In this document: positions 23,262-33,914 of the stretch, in pieces | Position numbering within the stretch: position 1 is the first letter of the stretch | Layout: each line of letters begins with the position of its first letter | DNA from: Ahaetulla prasina | Lineage: Eukaryota > Chordata > Lepidosauria > Squamata > Colubridae | Assembly (NCBI RefSeq): GCF_028640845.1 | Contig: NC_080548.1 | Coordinates: forward strand, 8,240,314 to 8,304,313 | Reading direction: 5' to 3' | Length of the DNA stretch: 64,000 bases | Made by a program: the position numbers and the translations under genes | Notes under the pieces: model-generated | Databases searched by the model: none | Seen by the model: only the letters and a program-made list of their open reading frames with translations | Told to the model about the DNA's origin: nothing

Positions 23262-23943
23262 AGTTAAACTCAAACTGCCCAAGGAGCTGCTGATCCAGTT
23301 CTACAGAGGAATTATTGAGTCTGTCATTTGCACCTCTATAACTGTCTGGTTCAGTTCTGCAACCCAACAAGAAAAACACAGACTTCAGAGGATAATTAGA
23401 ACTGCAGAAAAAATAATTACTACCAACCTGCCTTCCATTGAGGACCTGTATACTGCACGAATCAAGAAGAGGGCCGTGAAAATATTTGCAGATCCCTCGC
23501 ATCCTGGACATAAACTGTTTCAACTCCTACCCTCAAAACGACGCTATAGAGCACTGCACACCAGAACAACTAGACACAAGAACAGTTTTTCCCCGAAGGC
23601 CATCACTCTGCTAAACAAATAATTCCCTCAACACTGTCAGACTATTTACTGAATCTGCACTACTATTAATCTTCTCATAGTTCCCATCACCAATCTCTTT
23701 CCACTTATGACTGTATGACTATAACTTGTTGCTGGCAAAGCTTATGATTTATATTGATATATTGACCATCAATTGTGTTGTAAATGTTGTACCTTGATGA
23801 ACGTATCTTTTCTTTTATGTACACTGAGAGCATATGCACCAAGACAAATTCCTTGTGTGTCCAATCACACTTGGCCAATAAAAATTCTATTCTATTCTAT
23901 TCTATTCTATTCTATTCTATTCTATTCTATTCTATTCTATTCT
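23262..23943 (+). mobile_element. AATAG-tailed LINE, 5'-truncated
   Basis: From about 23264 to the TAA at 23620-23622 one frame is open and encodes the RT C-terminus: FYRGIIESVICTSITVWFSS, then the same tail as at 625-900 with one visible residue change. The 3' UTR follows and ends in about 12 copies of ATTCT (23884-23943). Confidence 0.85.
23884..23943. repeat. (ATTCT)n microsatellite at a LINE tail
   Basis: Twelve ATTCT units run on from the LINE 3' UTR, so the array was probably seeded by the LINE tail. Confidence 0.95.
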
Positions 23944-24575
23944 AAACAAAATGCTAGCATTAGTAGAAGATATGGTAAAAAGCTAAAAGCAAACAAGCCA
24001 AAGAGTAGTTTAAAGTGATGTATGAAACCGGTCATTGTCAAACCAGTTCTAATTATGACTGGTGCTCTTAAGGCAGAACACCTCAAAGTGTGTTTATAAA
24101 TTATAGATTCCAATAGCAGAACTCAAATTCAGCTCTTTTAGCACCTTTTAACCATTCCCTCTTCTCCCCCAAGGAGCAGTTTATTTATTTATGTTTTGGA
24201 TTTATGTGCTGCCCATCTCATCCAGATTGTCCAGTAAAAAGACAAGCTTGATGCCATCTATGTGTTGCTAACCATTGTCATTTAAGTGTGCGTGTGGTGG
24301 AGGGAGGCACGGGTGGGGGGGGGAGAGAGAAAGCTATGCTGACATGAATTAAGAGAATAGAAACTATTACGGAATACTTAATGTATTTCAAGGTCTTTTT
24401 ATCCTGAATTACCAAGAAAATGACTAGCAACAACTGCAAATCAAAAATTGTAGTGATCTGTATAGCACAGTCCTCTTTTTCTCAACCTCATTTTTTATTC
24501 TTTATAAGCATGTTGAGGAAACCAATATTTACAGAACCATTTGATGATACTTGCAATACAATTCTGTTTCATAAG

Positions 24576-24580
<5 letters not shown>

Positions 24581-24625
<45 letters not shown>
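24581..24625. repeat. (CA)n microsatellite
   Basis: About 22 uninterrupted CA units. Confidence 0.99.
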
Positions 24626-24627
<2 letters not shown>

Positions 24628-26084
24628 CAGTGTCAGCAAAATTAGCCTGCCTTGGACAAAGAGGGATCCAGTGGAAGAGAATACAGTATCTGTGCCTCAG
24701 AGTTAACTATGGAGTTCCTGGTTGGTTGGTTGTTTGCAGACCTTCCATTACCTGATTAGGTAGCATCATCAGTACTAATGAGTGTAGGGTTTGTTAGGAA
24801 TGCTAATGATATTACCTCGTTGGGTAGCAAAACTTCTACAAGCAAACAACCAAGGTTAGAGAGCATCAAAAATCCCACAAAGTAGGATATTTGTGAAGAT
24901 GGAAAGATAAAGTAATTATGATTATATGATGAGGTTTCTCTTCATGGTAATTTCCACAACAGCTATAGAGAAGTAACACATAGTTTAATTGTTAGGATCT
25001 ATTTTATGATCTTGTAGGTTCTTTTTAGCTGGGCTAAACTCTTCTTTAATATCACATTTTTCCCCCAGACATATTGTCAGAGTTTAAGCCCAGTCAAATA
25101 ATTACGAGTCTTTTCACTACATGAGATGTATACTACACAGGTGTTATCCCCAAAAGCAGAATAAGTCCAAGCTTCTTAGAGTCACATTGGAAAGATTGTA
25201 AACATATACAGTTACTTAACTACCAAGAAAGAAATACCAGTAAGCTATAAAAGGAACTGTTTACCTCAAATATCCCCTTTACTTTCAAGAATACTTCTGG
25301 ACCTTGCATATTTCTCAAGGGTAGTGCTGGAACATAAATTTAACAGGTAACTTCAACACAGTAATGAGCCCACCTAGTCACCATAAATACAGGTATTCTG
25401 AGATGGAGAACAAAGGCTAGAAAAAGTGCCGGGAGCAACTTCAGTAAACTTGCCTTCTGCTAAGTGAGTGTTCTGTGACTTGCCATGTCAGCCACAATAG
25501 AGATGTGTATACAATACCATAACATATATTAAACTGAGATTATATGCAAGGTCAAAACATTTCATGAAAAATTAATAAGCCTTTTGTTATATTCTGATAC
25601 TCCTGCAAAGTCTTAGGTTTGGTATGTGACTTCCATCACAATGAGGTGTTATGACTTATTCAATAAACCAAGTTTAAGACAAATGATAGCTTACTGAAAA
25701 ATTCCGCACGAGCAGAGGTATTGTTAGCTGAAGGAAGGATCTCAGAATGGCACTTCTAAAAGTGTTTTGTTGCTGTCAATTTCCCTCTGTTCAATATGTA
25801 AACAGGTCCCCTAGTCTCACATCTAGAAATCCATAGAGTTGAAAAGTGGCTAAAATATGATTTCCCCAGAATAGCTGAAAATGATTGTTTGATGGATCTG
25901 TGTTAGCCCTACTGTTTACTGTCATTAATAATTCTCTATTGCTCCCCAACAGTGTCTTGATTCAATTACTCTCCCATTATATAAGAAAGGTCATAATAAA
26001 AATCCCGCTTTCTCCCAAGTAGCTGATTGTTAATAAGCAGCAAATTCTGTTTTTATATATCATAAACTTTCAGATTGGATGCAT
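24626..26084. other. Intron, nothing recognised
   Basis: No repeat family recognised. At 26252-26904 the block TTTTTATTATGGTCATAAACCAGC (26550-26573) may be an old LINE 3' tail. 28410-29170 is also blank apart from short CA and T runs. Confidence 0.4.
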
Positions 26085-26251
26085 TCAGAAAATATCTTGA
26101 CCCTCAAACAGGCTTTAGATTAGGATATTCCACCATGGATCAGTGCGGTTTGCACCATTTAGCTGAAAACCACTCGAGCGCTACCAAAGATGCTCTTCAT
26201 GTTGCTTTTATTGATTTAAGGGCAGCCTTCAATTCCTCAAGAGAGTTCTAA
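26085..26251 (+). pseudogene. LINE reverse transcriptase fragment
   Basis: A short frame ending at TAA 26249-26251 reads QTGFRLGYSTMDQC, then HHLAENHSS, then HVAFIDLRAAFNSS. This matches the RT finger and palm start (GFR-G-ST-DQ and AF-DL-AAFDS); the catalytic Asp of AAFDS is changed to Asn. No other part of the LINE was found next to it. Confidence 0.6.
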
Positions 26252-26920
26252 GTTCTATCAGTCATTGGCATCTTCTTTATTGATAATTTCGTTAGTTCAA
26301 AATACTGCAGTGCAGAATAGAGACAATTACAATGGTAATTTAAACTACCTCCATCTTTATCTCAGAGGAGTCCTGGCCCTTCATTATTGTGACTCTTTCT
26401 AAGCCATCAAAGTAAGATTTTTGTATTAGTGTGATAATTGTAAAGGATTCAGTAATTTGTTAATATTAAATGCCAGGTTCATTTAAAACAAAATACTTGT
26501 TAAGTAAAAATGGTTTGGGTCATCCATCAAATCAATCAAATTTTTATTATGGTCATAAACCAGCATGGCTTGGATCATTTATTCAAAGCATGTAATTTTA
26601 AAGATTTAAAGACTGCACTCATGCATTCAGTCAGGTAAAACTTAGATTAAGCTACACGTTTGAAAACACACATCATTTCCACTGATCTTCAACAACAGAA
26701 TGTTTGTACAATATAAGATATTTTAGACAATGTACTTTTGTGCTCAAGCAAAAACCTTCAACTAGGGACTCATTAAATTATGAATAAATAACCACCAGAA
26801 TCACCACTAGTCATTGTAAATATTTGGCTTAAGTCTATCTTGACCTGTCCCCTGATCTTTCTCTTGAATACGTTGCATTCATCTTTTCTTGGAGAACTCA
26901 AGCGGGCTTTGTAAATAGTG

Positions 26921-28045
26921 CACCACCCAGCACAGATCAACTCCATAGCCAAGACACTCATCTCCAGAACAAAACGCTTAGCTGACGAACAACACCTAAA
27001 AACTGAACTACACATTCTTAATAACATACTAACATCCAATGGATTCCAAAGAAACAAGATTACCAAACTAATCCATAAAGAAACCCCCACTTAAATCCAA
27101 GACAGCGAACAAGAAAATGGCAAAGCCATCCTCCCATATATAAAAGGCACCAGAGACAGAATCAGCAAGATTCTCCACAAACACAACATCAAGACAGCAT
27201 TCTGCACAAACCAAAAAATATCCACCATCCTAACAAACCCCAAAGACAAAATTGAGTTAGAAAATCAAGGAGTATATGAAATCCCATGCACCGCCTGCAG
27301 TACCACATACATCGGCCAAACCAACAGAAGAATAAGTGCACGCATTGAAGGACATAAGAACTCAGTCAGAAAAAAGGAACCAACTTCTTCCCTGGTCCAA
27401 CACCTTAAAGCCACAGGACATAAAATTGACTTTAAAAATACCAGAACTATCGCCAAAACTGAACACTTTAACAACAGTATAATCAGAGAAGCCATCGAGA
27501 TAGAAAAACGCCCACACAGCATGCATAAATGAGATAATACCTCGCGCCTACCAGCCATTTGGAAACCCGCCCTTATCGACAAACAAGTCCCTAACATGAA
27601 GAATAACGCAAGATCCACACTCACGAGTGCCACACAGCATGTCACCACCATACATCCACGTGGAAAGCAGACTCAAACCCACACCGATAATGAAGCACGA
27701 CCACGGACCAGAAGCCAGACTGCAGCTGCATCATTAGCCATTTCAAACGCCTCCAATCCATACATGCAGCAGACTGACACCCACCATGAAGATGTAGCAC
27801 GACCACAAACGCGAAGCCAAACAACAGCAATGCAGCTCACCAACTCAAATCCCCCTGCAACTCAGACAAACCTGAGCACAACCAAGCCCCCCACCACCCA
27901 AACAGAACACACCCCCAGCAAATCAGAGCACAGCCAACCCTACCATCCAATCAGAGTACAGCCAAACCCCCAACCAATCAGAACACACCTCCACCCAATC
28001 AGAACACAGCCAAGCTCCCAACCAATCAGTTCAAACTCCCACTAG
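26921..28045 (+). pseudogene. Penelope-like GIY-YIG endonuclease and tail (two stops)
   Basis: HHPAQINSIAKTLISRTKR begins the RT-endonuclease linker. PYIKGTRDRISKILHKHNIK and the GIY-YIG core follow: GVYEIPC at about 27269-27289 and YIGQTNRRISAR from 27308. The signature Gly-Val-Tyr, Tyr-Ile-Gly and the Arg of helix 1 are present. The cysteine pair CTAC between the two motifs fits the Cys-rich spacer of these endonucleases. The TGA at 27530 looks like a CGA to TGA change, since the frame stays open to 28045. The tail after 27640 has two copies of an ARP-TRSQT unit and repeated CCAATCAGA-type units at 27948-28028. Confidence 0.8.
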
Positions 28046-28112
28046 CAGTTAAAAGGAAGAAACAGCTGCGACCACATATTGCTCCTAGAAGCACGAAGCT
28101 GTGGACACCAGC

Positions 28113-28142
28113 CTGAAGATGACGAATGAGACTTCGTCGAAA
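28113..28142 (+). ncRNA. Hammerhead-like RNA motif of the Penelope element
   Basis: CTGAAGA (28113-28119) fits the CUGANGA core. One unpaired T follows, then a perfect 6-bp stem GACGAA/TTCGTC (28121-28126, 28133-28138) with loop TGAGAC, then GAAA (28139-28142). Hammerhead motifs are known from Penelope-like elements. The extra base in stem II and the lack of a clear NUH cleavage site mean activity is doubtful. Confidence 0.4.
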
Positions 28143-28324
28143 CGTTGCCAAGACACTTCCAATTTTACGTGGGATAAAACCCAAATAACCAAAGACCTAC
28201 ATACAAACACCCGCGAAAACCTCAGAAAATATATATATATACACACAATATAATCATAAATGAATCCCAGATGCTGACCACCTGAATTTTAATTATGTTA
28301 CTGCAATGGTTGTAAGTACAATGA

Positions 28325-28402
28325 CTAATTGTAAATAACCTTTTTCAGTTTCATCATAACTTTGAACGGTTGTTAAATGAGTGGTCATAAGTCAAGAACT
28401 AC
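28325..28402. mobile_element. Right-end fragment of the GTAGTCCTTGAC family
   Basis: It reads AACTTTGAACGGTTGTTAAA then GGTCATAAGTCAAGAACTAC, matching the right end of the MITE family at 51204-51507. Confidence 0.55.
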
Positions 28403-29177
28403 CTTTACACTGCTCCGAAACATGATTGCAAGTGCATGCTCAAAACAAGGACAAAGTAAGACAAAGTAAGATTAGGGCATTTCCATATCCTAAGACATAT
28501 CATGGCAACTCTCAAAGAAACTATTTTGAGCATCAGTGAGTAAACAAATGCTGAAGTTATATACATCATAAGATTTCAGGCAATCTCAGAAAATTTAATT
28601 AAATACATGGGTTTTTAACTTGTTATATATAGGGTAGTTATAATCTGTCTGACATGTAACTGGCTCCTGTATAGCCCCTAGGTCTTCTCTTACCTGTCCC
28701 CCCTGCCCTCACCATCTTGTCCCAATTCACACTATATCAGTCTAGCTACCTATATATTGATGAAATGAAGTGCAATTTATGAAAGCATCTGCCTTTTAAC
28801 ATTTTTTTAGTTGGAAAAAGTACTATCAGATTCTTTTTGCTTTTTTGCTCTCCAAAAAATAATTACTAGCTGCTTTGCTTTACACCAAAATGAAACTTTT
28901 TTTTTTTTTACTATTACCTTGCTTGCTCAAAAATGGAGAGAAAAAGTTCAGGTCTAAATTTAATATGACCACTTCCTTGGAAAACACATTGCTAGATATA
29001 TAGAATTTATCAAGAACTTTCAAATACTTCTGCTCTTTTTCCCCTGTAGAGAAAAACAAAGGACAAAACACACACACACAAATACAAGATTGATACAGAC
29101 AACCATAGCACTTTCATAACTTGTCCAGCTCTCACCAACAACAGCTCATTACCTGGTATTATCATAATTGTTATTAA

Positions 29178-29450
29178 TTGGGCCTCTGGTGGCTCAACAG
29201 GCTAATGCAGTCTGTTATTAACAGCAGCTGCTTGCAATTACTGCAGGTTCAAGTCCCACCAGGCCCAAGGTTGACTCAGCCTTCCATCCTTTATAAGGTA
29301 GGTAAAATGAGGACCCAGATTGTTGGGGGCAATAAGTTGACTTTGTATATAATATATAAATGGATGAAGACTATTGCTTGACATAGTGTAAGCCGCCCTG
29401 AGTCTTCGGAGAAGGGCGGGATATAAATGCAAATAAAATTAAAAATTAAA
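29178..29450 (+). mobile_element. tRNA-derived SINE with L2-like tail
   Basis: It starts with the tRNA-like head GGGCCTCTGGTGGCTCAACA; the B box region is GGTTCAAGTCC. It continues through a body with GTTGGGGGCAATAAGTTG and ends in GCCGCCCTGAGTCTTCGGAG followed by an A/T tail. Near-identical copies are at 32521-32804 and 61581-61853 (minus). Confidence 0.9.
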
Positions 29451-29494
29451 AAATTAAATTAAGTTTATATTCCACCTGACTACAGAGACTCTCG

Positions 29495-29705
29495 AGAGCC
29501 AGTTTTATGTAGTAGTTAAGGCATCAGGACAGAAATTGTTAGTTCTGACTTAGATACAAAGCCTGTTGGGTGATCTTGAGTCAGTCCACTTTCTCTTAGC
29601 TGTAGGAAGGAGACAATGGCAAGCGACTTCTGAAAAATCTTGCCAAAGAAACTGCAGGGACCTGTTCAGGCAGTCTCTAAGAATCAGACATGACTGAATG
29701 TAGGA
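29495..29705 (+). mobile_element. tRNA-derived SINE, old copy
   Basis: GAGAGCCAGTTTTATGTAGT, TGGGTGATCTTGAGTCAGTC, AGGAGACAATGGCAAGCGAC and CAGACATGACTGAATG lie in the order of the SINE family at 7290-7545, here in plus orientation. Confidence 0.7.
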
Positions 29706-29854
29706 AAAATATCTGTGACTCTGAGTGATATAGAAATTATTTTAAACATTAAAACAAAAAAAAAGATAAAGCTGGCAGAATAACAAGTTGAAAACAAAGA
29801 AAATAATCTGAACCAGTCATGTTTTTTCAAATGCCTGGGAGAAGAACTAGATCT

Positions 29855-30170
29855 TCAGACTCCCTTGAGACACCAGCAGCGTAAGGATCATCTCGATCTT
29901 GAGGAACCTCATTCCCGAGGGCAGGTGCTGCTCCAGAGAAGGCACAGATTCAAGATAGAGGACATTGTTTAATAGAACAAACTTGGAGAGCACCAACCCT
30001 GCCAGATCAGATTGGCTGGACAGATGCTGTGGGAGACAGGCAGTCCCTCAAGTAACCAGGCCCTATGCCATGTAGGGATTGAGAGATAGCAACCAGAACT
30101 TGAATCTCACCCAGAAGCAAACTGGGAGCTCATGCAGCTTGCAAAGTATTACATGAGCATACCAAGGCAT
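29855..30170 (-). mobile_element. Old L2-like LINE relic
   Basis: Short matches to the younger L2-like copies remain in order: CATTCCCGAGGGCAGGTGCT, CAGTCCCTCAAGTAACCAGGCCCTATGCCATG, then AGCAACCAGAAC. No open frame survives. Confidence 0.55.
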
Positions 30171-30975
30171 GTTCATCACTGCTTGTGTTATGTTTCTTAC
30201 ACAAAAGAGACTTTCATGCTAATCTTGCAGTTGCAAAGCCAGCCAAGTTGAGAAGGCAATAGAAAGTTCCCCAAAGGAACAAATGTGTTGAGCAATCAAA
30301 ATCTGAAGCAAAGTCAAATGCCAGTGATTTTCCTATAATGAGGATTCTGCTCTCCTGGACTAAATCCGACATGGTCCCACAGACAATATATATATTTTTT
30401 TTTAAAAAAAATAGATTGTCCCAAATGTGAGACTGACAAATTTACCCATATCATTTAAACCTTGTGAAAATTGCAACCATGTTCTTATAGGACTGCCTTA
30501 ACAGCCTTCCTGGGTGAGGTGAACCAAGAGAAATATCTGAGGAGCCAAGCTGTTTGGCTGAACCAAACATGCTAAGCCACCAACTGGCTGTCCATATTTG
30601 TCTTGGACCCCAAAACTCTAACCTAACCCACATGTTCTTTCACCGTGTCCTCAAGAATTTCACCATTTGTGGTTTAAAAACCAAAAATAGGTCTACTCTG
30701 GAATGATCTGATGTAGAAAAACAGGTCTAATTGACAATAAGTTGCAGCTGTGGGAATGATGTTGACTTCTGAAGGTCATCATTCAGTGTGCTACTTTATA
30801 TTTTGATTCATGTTTCACTACCCAGATGCATTTATGTGTTTTATTTTGCCTAATATGCATTGCTTTTTTAAAAACATTGTTGCTAAAATAATGCAGATCA
30901 TATATTATTTTAATGAATAATGCATTTTGGTGCAGACATTTGCTGTTGCTAGTATTACTGTCGCTGTTATTACTA
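30171..30975. other. Intron, nothing recognised
   Basis: Blank apart from short A and T runs. 31151-31820 and 32064-32518 are the same. Confidence 0.5.
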
Positions 30976-30979
30976 TTAT

Positions 30980-31150
30980 TAGAGCCAGTTTACTGTAGTG
31001 ATGAAAGTGCAGGAGACTTAATTCTAGGCCTCTTTTAGGCATGAAAGTCAGCTGGGTGGACTTTGGATCAGTCCCTCTCTCAGCCCAACCCACCACACAG
31101 GGTTGCTGTTGTGAGGAACAGAGCAGGCAGTACTATTAGATATGTTTGTC
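30980..31150 (+). mobile_element. tRNA-derived SINE, old copy
   Basis: AGAGCCAGTTTACTGTAGTG, CTGGGTGGACTTTGGATCAG and CACACAGGGTTGCTGTTGTG follow the order of the family at 12385-12600. Confidence 0.65.
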
Positions 31151-31828
31151 ATACCAGACTTAACAATTGTTGATAAGAAGACAAAAAGGTCTGGATAGTG
31201 GATAGGAGAGTACCTGGAGACAGCAGAAGAGAAGAGAAAAAACTGAAGAAAATCACAAAATAGAAATAGAAAACCCGCAAATAGAAGTTGAACAACTATG
31301 GCAAAAGAAAGCAAAGACAGTACCAATAGCAATATATGCCTTAGGTGCAATCCCAATACATCTGGAACACTACTTTAACACCACCAGCATTTACAAAATC
31401 ACCATATTTAAATTGCAAAAGGCAGTTCAGTTTTACATGGAACAGCCGACATCCTGCGATGCTACCTTTAACATTAAATAACATCTGTCTATCCGAGGTC
31501 CTTGGAAAAAACTCAATAGATGGACAAAAATGCCAAATCTGGTCTTAACATCTGGCTGACTATGCAGCCAACCATAACAATTGTACACAATTGACCCAAT
31601 ATTGGAGAAAAGGGAATCAGTGAACCACTTACTGAAGGCCAGAAAGAATTCTGGTTATCCTTACTGTAATTAATCATGCCATCTATAATCATAGTGAAAG
31701 CTCAGTCACTCATATACTACCCTTGTAATATTCAGATCCTCATGAACAATACGTCAGATTTCTTTCTTATAGAAACCAACTGTTCCTGCATAACTCCCCC
31801 TCTTTTTTAATTCACTCATCTATTAAAA

Positions 31829-31912
31829 CAGGGGTCCTCAAACTTTGCTGGGTGGAGAATTCTGGGAGTTGAAGTCCACAAGTCTTAAAGCTGCCAAGTT
31901 TGAAGACCTCTA
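31829..31912. mobile_element. Short hAT-like MITE, 8-bp TSD
   Basis: The 84-bp element starts CAGGGGTCCTCAAACTT and ends AAGTTTGAAGACCTCTA, with perfect flanking repeats TATTAAAA (31821-31828, 31913-31920). Confidence 0.9.
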
Positions 31913-32008
31913 TATTAAAAGAAAGAAAATGGTATGTTGATTGATTTATAACCTGCTTTTGTCTGCTCTGGCAAGCACTGAAGGCAAATAACAAATTTAG
32001 AAACAGAA

Positions 32009-32063
32009 GAGAGGGAGGGAGGGAGGGAGGGAGGGAGAGAAAGAGAGAGAGAGAGAGAGAGAG
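32009..32063. repeat. (GGGA)n(GA)n low-complexity run
   Basis: GGGA units change into GA units; the run is purine only. Confidence 0.97.
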
Positions 32064-32520
32064 CTGTGTATCCAAATTAAAATTAACAATAAAATAAGTA
32101 TGAAAAGCATTCTCGCAATTAACAAGCTGGACCTGATGAAAAAGGTTTCCTAAGCAACAAACAATAGTGATCAAAGGCCAGGGATCAAAGCTGATCAGGG
32201 ATCAAAGCTGAAGGTCCCTCTCTTTTGCATACCTGTGTAATGAGCAGAAGGAATGACCTTGAGGAGCAGGACACAATGCTGCAACCAGGGGGAAGGCCAG
32301 ATAAAAGAAATCCGACTTTGGGCAGAAATGTAATTTGATGAAGTGTTTTAGTGGATCTACAAGATCTACTTTTAGATCTCATGACGGAAAAGGGAGGGAG
32401 AGGGGAAGCACATTTGGATTTGCAAAATTCAATTACCATAACTTATAATAAAGGTAGTATTAGTTCACACATCCTTCCATCTCATCTCTTGAATAGCATG
32501 TGAGTCTATCTGTCTATCTT

Positions 32521-32804
32521 ATTTTATTTATTTATTTATTTTTATTTTATTTGCATTTATATCCCACCCTTCTCTGAAGACTCAGGGCGGCTTACACTAT
32601 GTCAAGCAATAGTCTTCATCCATTTGTATATTATATACAAAGTCAACTTATTGCCCCCAACAATCTGGGTCCTCATTTTACCTACCTTATAAAGGATGGA
32701 AGGCTGAGTCAACCTTGGGCCTGGTGGGACTTGAACCTGCAGTAATTGCAGGCAGCTGTGTTAATAACAGACTGTTTTAGCAGTCTGAGCCACCAGAGGC
32801 CATG
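32521..32804 (-). mobile_element. tRNA-derived SINE with L2-like tail
   Basis: Minus-strand copy of the SINE at 29178-29450; the tail lies at 32521-32560 and the tRNA-like head ends near 32803. Confidence 0.9.
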
Positions 32805-32943
32805 GATGTCATGGGGATGGATAGCTGTTTGCATTGATGGCAGTGTGGCCGTCTCTGAAGGCCACCTGCTGGGAGAATGGTGGGTCTCCTGCTGCAGTTG
32901 TTTCAGCCACTGTGGGAAAGGATGGCTGAATTAGACAGGAGAG

Positions 32944-33420
32944 CAGTGGTGAAATCTGAACCGGTTTACTACCAGTTAGCTGGCTGCGCATGCGTGTTGC
33001 GCGTGGATACAAGGTGCCCGCACATGTGCAGTGCATGCCAAAAGGAGGCATGGGGTAAGTAGAACAGTAGAACGGGGGGGGGGGGAGTGGGATCAGCTGT
33101 GGCACGCAATCTTTTTTCCCCCTACTTTTAAAAGCATAGGTTGTAAAAAAAATAGGCCGAATAGGTTGTAAAAAAATGCTTTTAAAAGTAAAAAAAAAAG
33201 GCTCTGACGATCATGCGGCTCAGTTGTGATCGTCAGAGCCTCTTTTTTTTACCTTTTACAAGTATTTTTTAAAAGAAGCAGCAAGTGGGCAAGCAGGCAA
33301 CCCGGCAATTGGGTGGGCATAGGCACGGGCAGGGATTTTTGTTACTGGTTGTCCTAACTATCCGTTGCCATCACTACCAGATTGGCCGACCCAGTCCGAA
33401 TCGGGAGCATTTCACCCCTG
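32944..33420. mobile_element. hAT-like element with internal hairpin
   Basis: The 477-bp element starts CAGTGGTGAAATCTGAACCG and ends GAGCATTTCACCCCTG. Flanks CAGGAGAG and CAGTAGAG (32936-32943, 33421-33428) form an 8-bp duplication with one change. Inside, GGCTCTGACGATCA (33201-33214) faces TGATCGTCAGAGCC, a 14-bp stem, bordered by facing A/T-rich arms. A similar interior is in 56442-57591. Confidence 0.85.
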
Positions 33421-33554
33421 CAGTAGAGGGATCTGATTTAGCAGGGTGTTGCTTACATCTTTCTTTCTTTTTCTCCCCTCTTTATAAACAAAGAGCAACC
33501 AACAGATTTTTTTAAAAAAATATTTCTGCTTTTAACCAATCCTAATTCAACTGG

Positions 33555-33914
33555 GAATTAGGGACATGGTGGCTCAGGGGCTAGGACGTTGAGCTTGTTA
33601 ATCGAAAGGTCAGCAGCTCAGCGGTTCGAACCCCTAATGCTGCCGTGTAATGGGGTGAGCTCCTGTTACTTGTCCCAGCTTCTGTCAACCTAGCAGTTTC
33701 GAAAGCACGTAAAAATGCAAATAGAAAAAATAGGGACCACATTTGGTGGGAAGGTAACAGCGTTCCGTGTGCCTTTGGTGTTGAGTCATGCCGGCCACAT
33801 GACCACGGAGACGTCTTCAGACAGCGCTGGCTCTTCGGCTTTGAAATGGAGATGAGCACTGCCCCCTAGAGCCGGGAATGACTAGCACATTGTGCGAGGG
33901 AAACCTTTACCTTT
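33555..33914 (+). mobile_element. Sauria-type SINE (tRNA head, BovB-like tail), 11-bp TSD
   Basis: It begins with the tRNA-like head GGTGGCTCAGGGGCTAGGAC and B-box GGTTCGAACCC, then CACATGACCACGGAGACGTC, and ends GGGAAACCTTTACC, a BovB/RTE-type tail. Flanking repeats AATTCAACTGG (33544-33554 and 33915-33925) are perfect. Confidence 0.93.

Larger units (their letters stand above)
26905..28245 (+). mobile_element. Penelope-like retroelement, 5'-truncated 3' end
   Basis: The element keeps the linker after the RT, a GIY-YIG endonuclease, a low-complexity C-terminal tail and a 3' terminal segment. One frame runs from 26921 to 28045, interrupted only by TAA at 27092-27094 and TGA at 27530-27532. 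The RT itself is missing. Penelope-like elements use a target-primed RT coupled to this endonuclease and often carry ribozyme-like motifs in terminal repeats. Confidence 0.85.

Noticed and set aside
27596..28045. 149-codon Pro/Thr/Gln-rich ORF as an independent gene
   Set aside because: It is in the same frame as the Penelope endonuclease after a single TGA, so it is the tail of that element.
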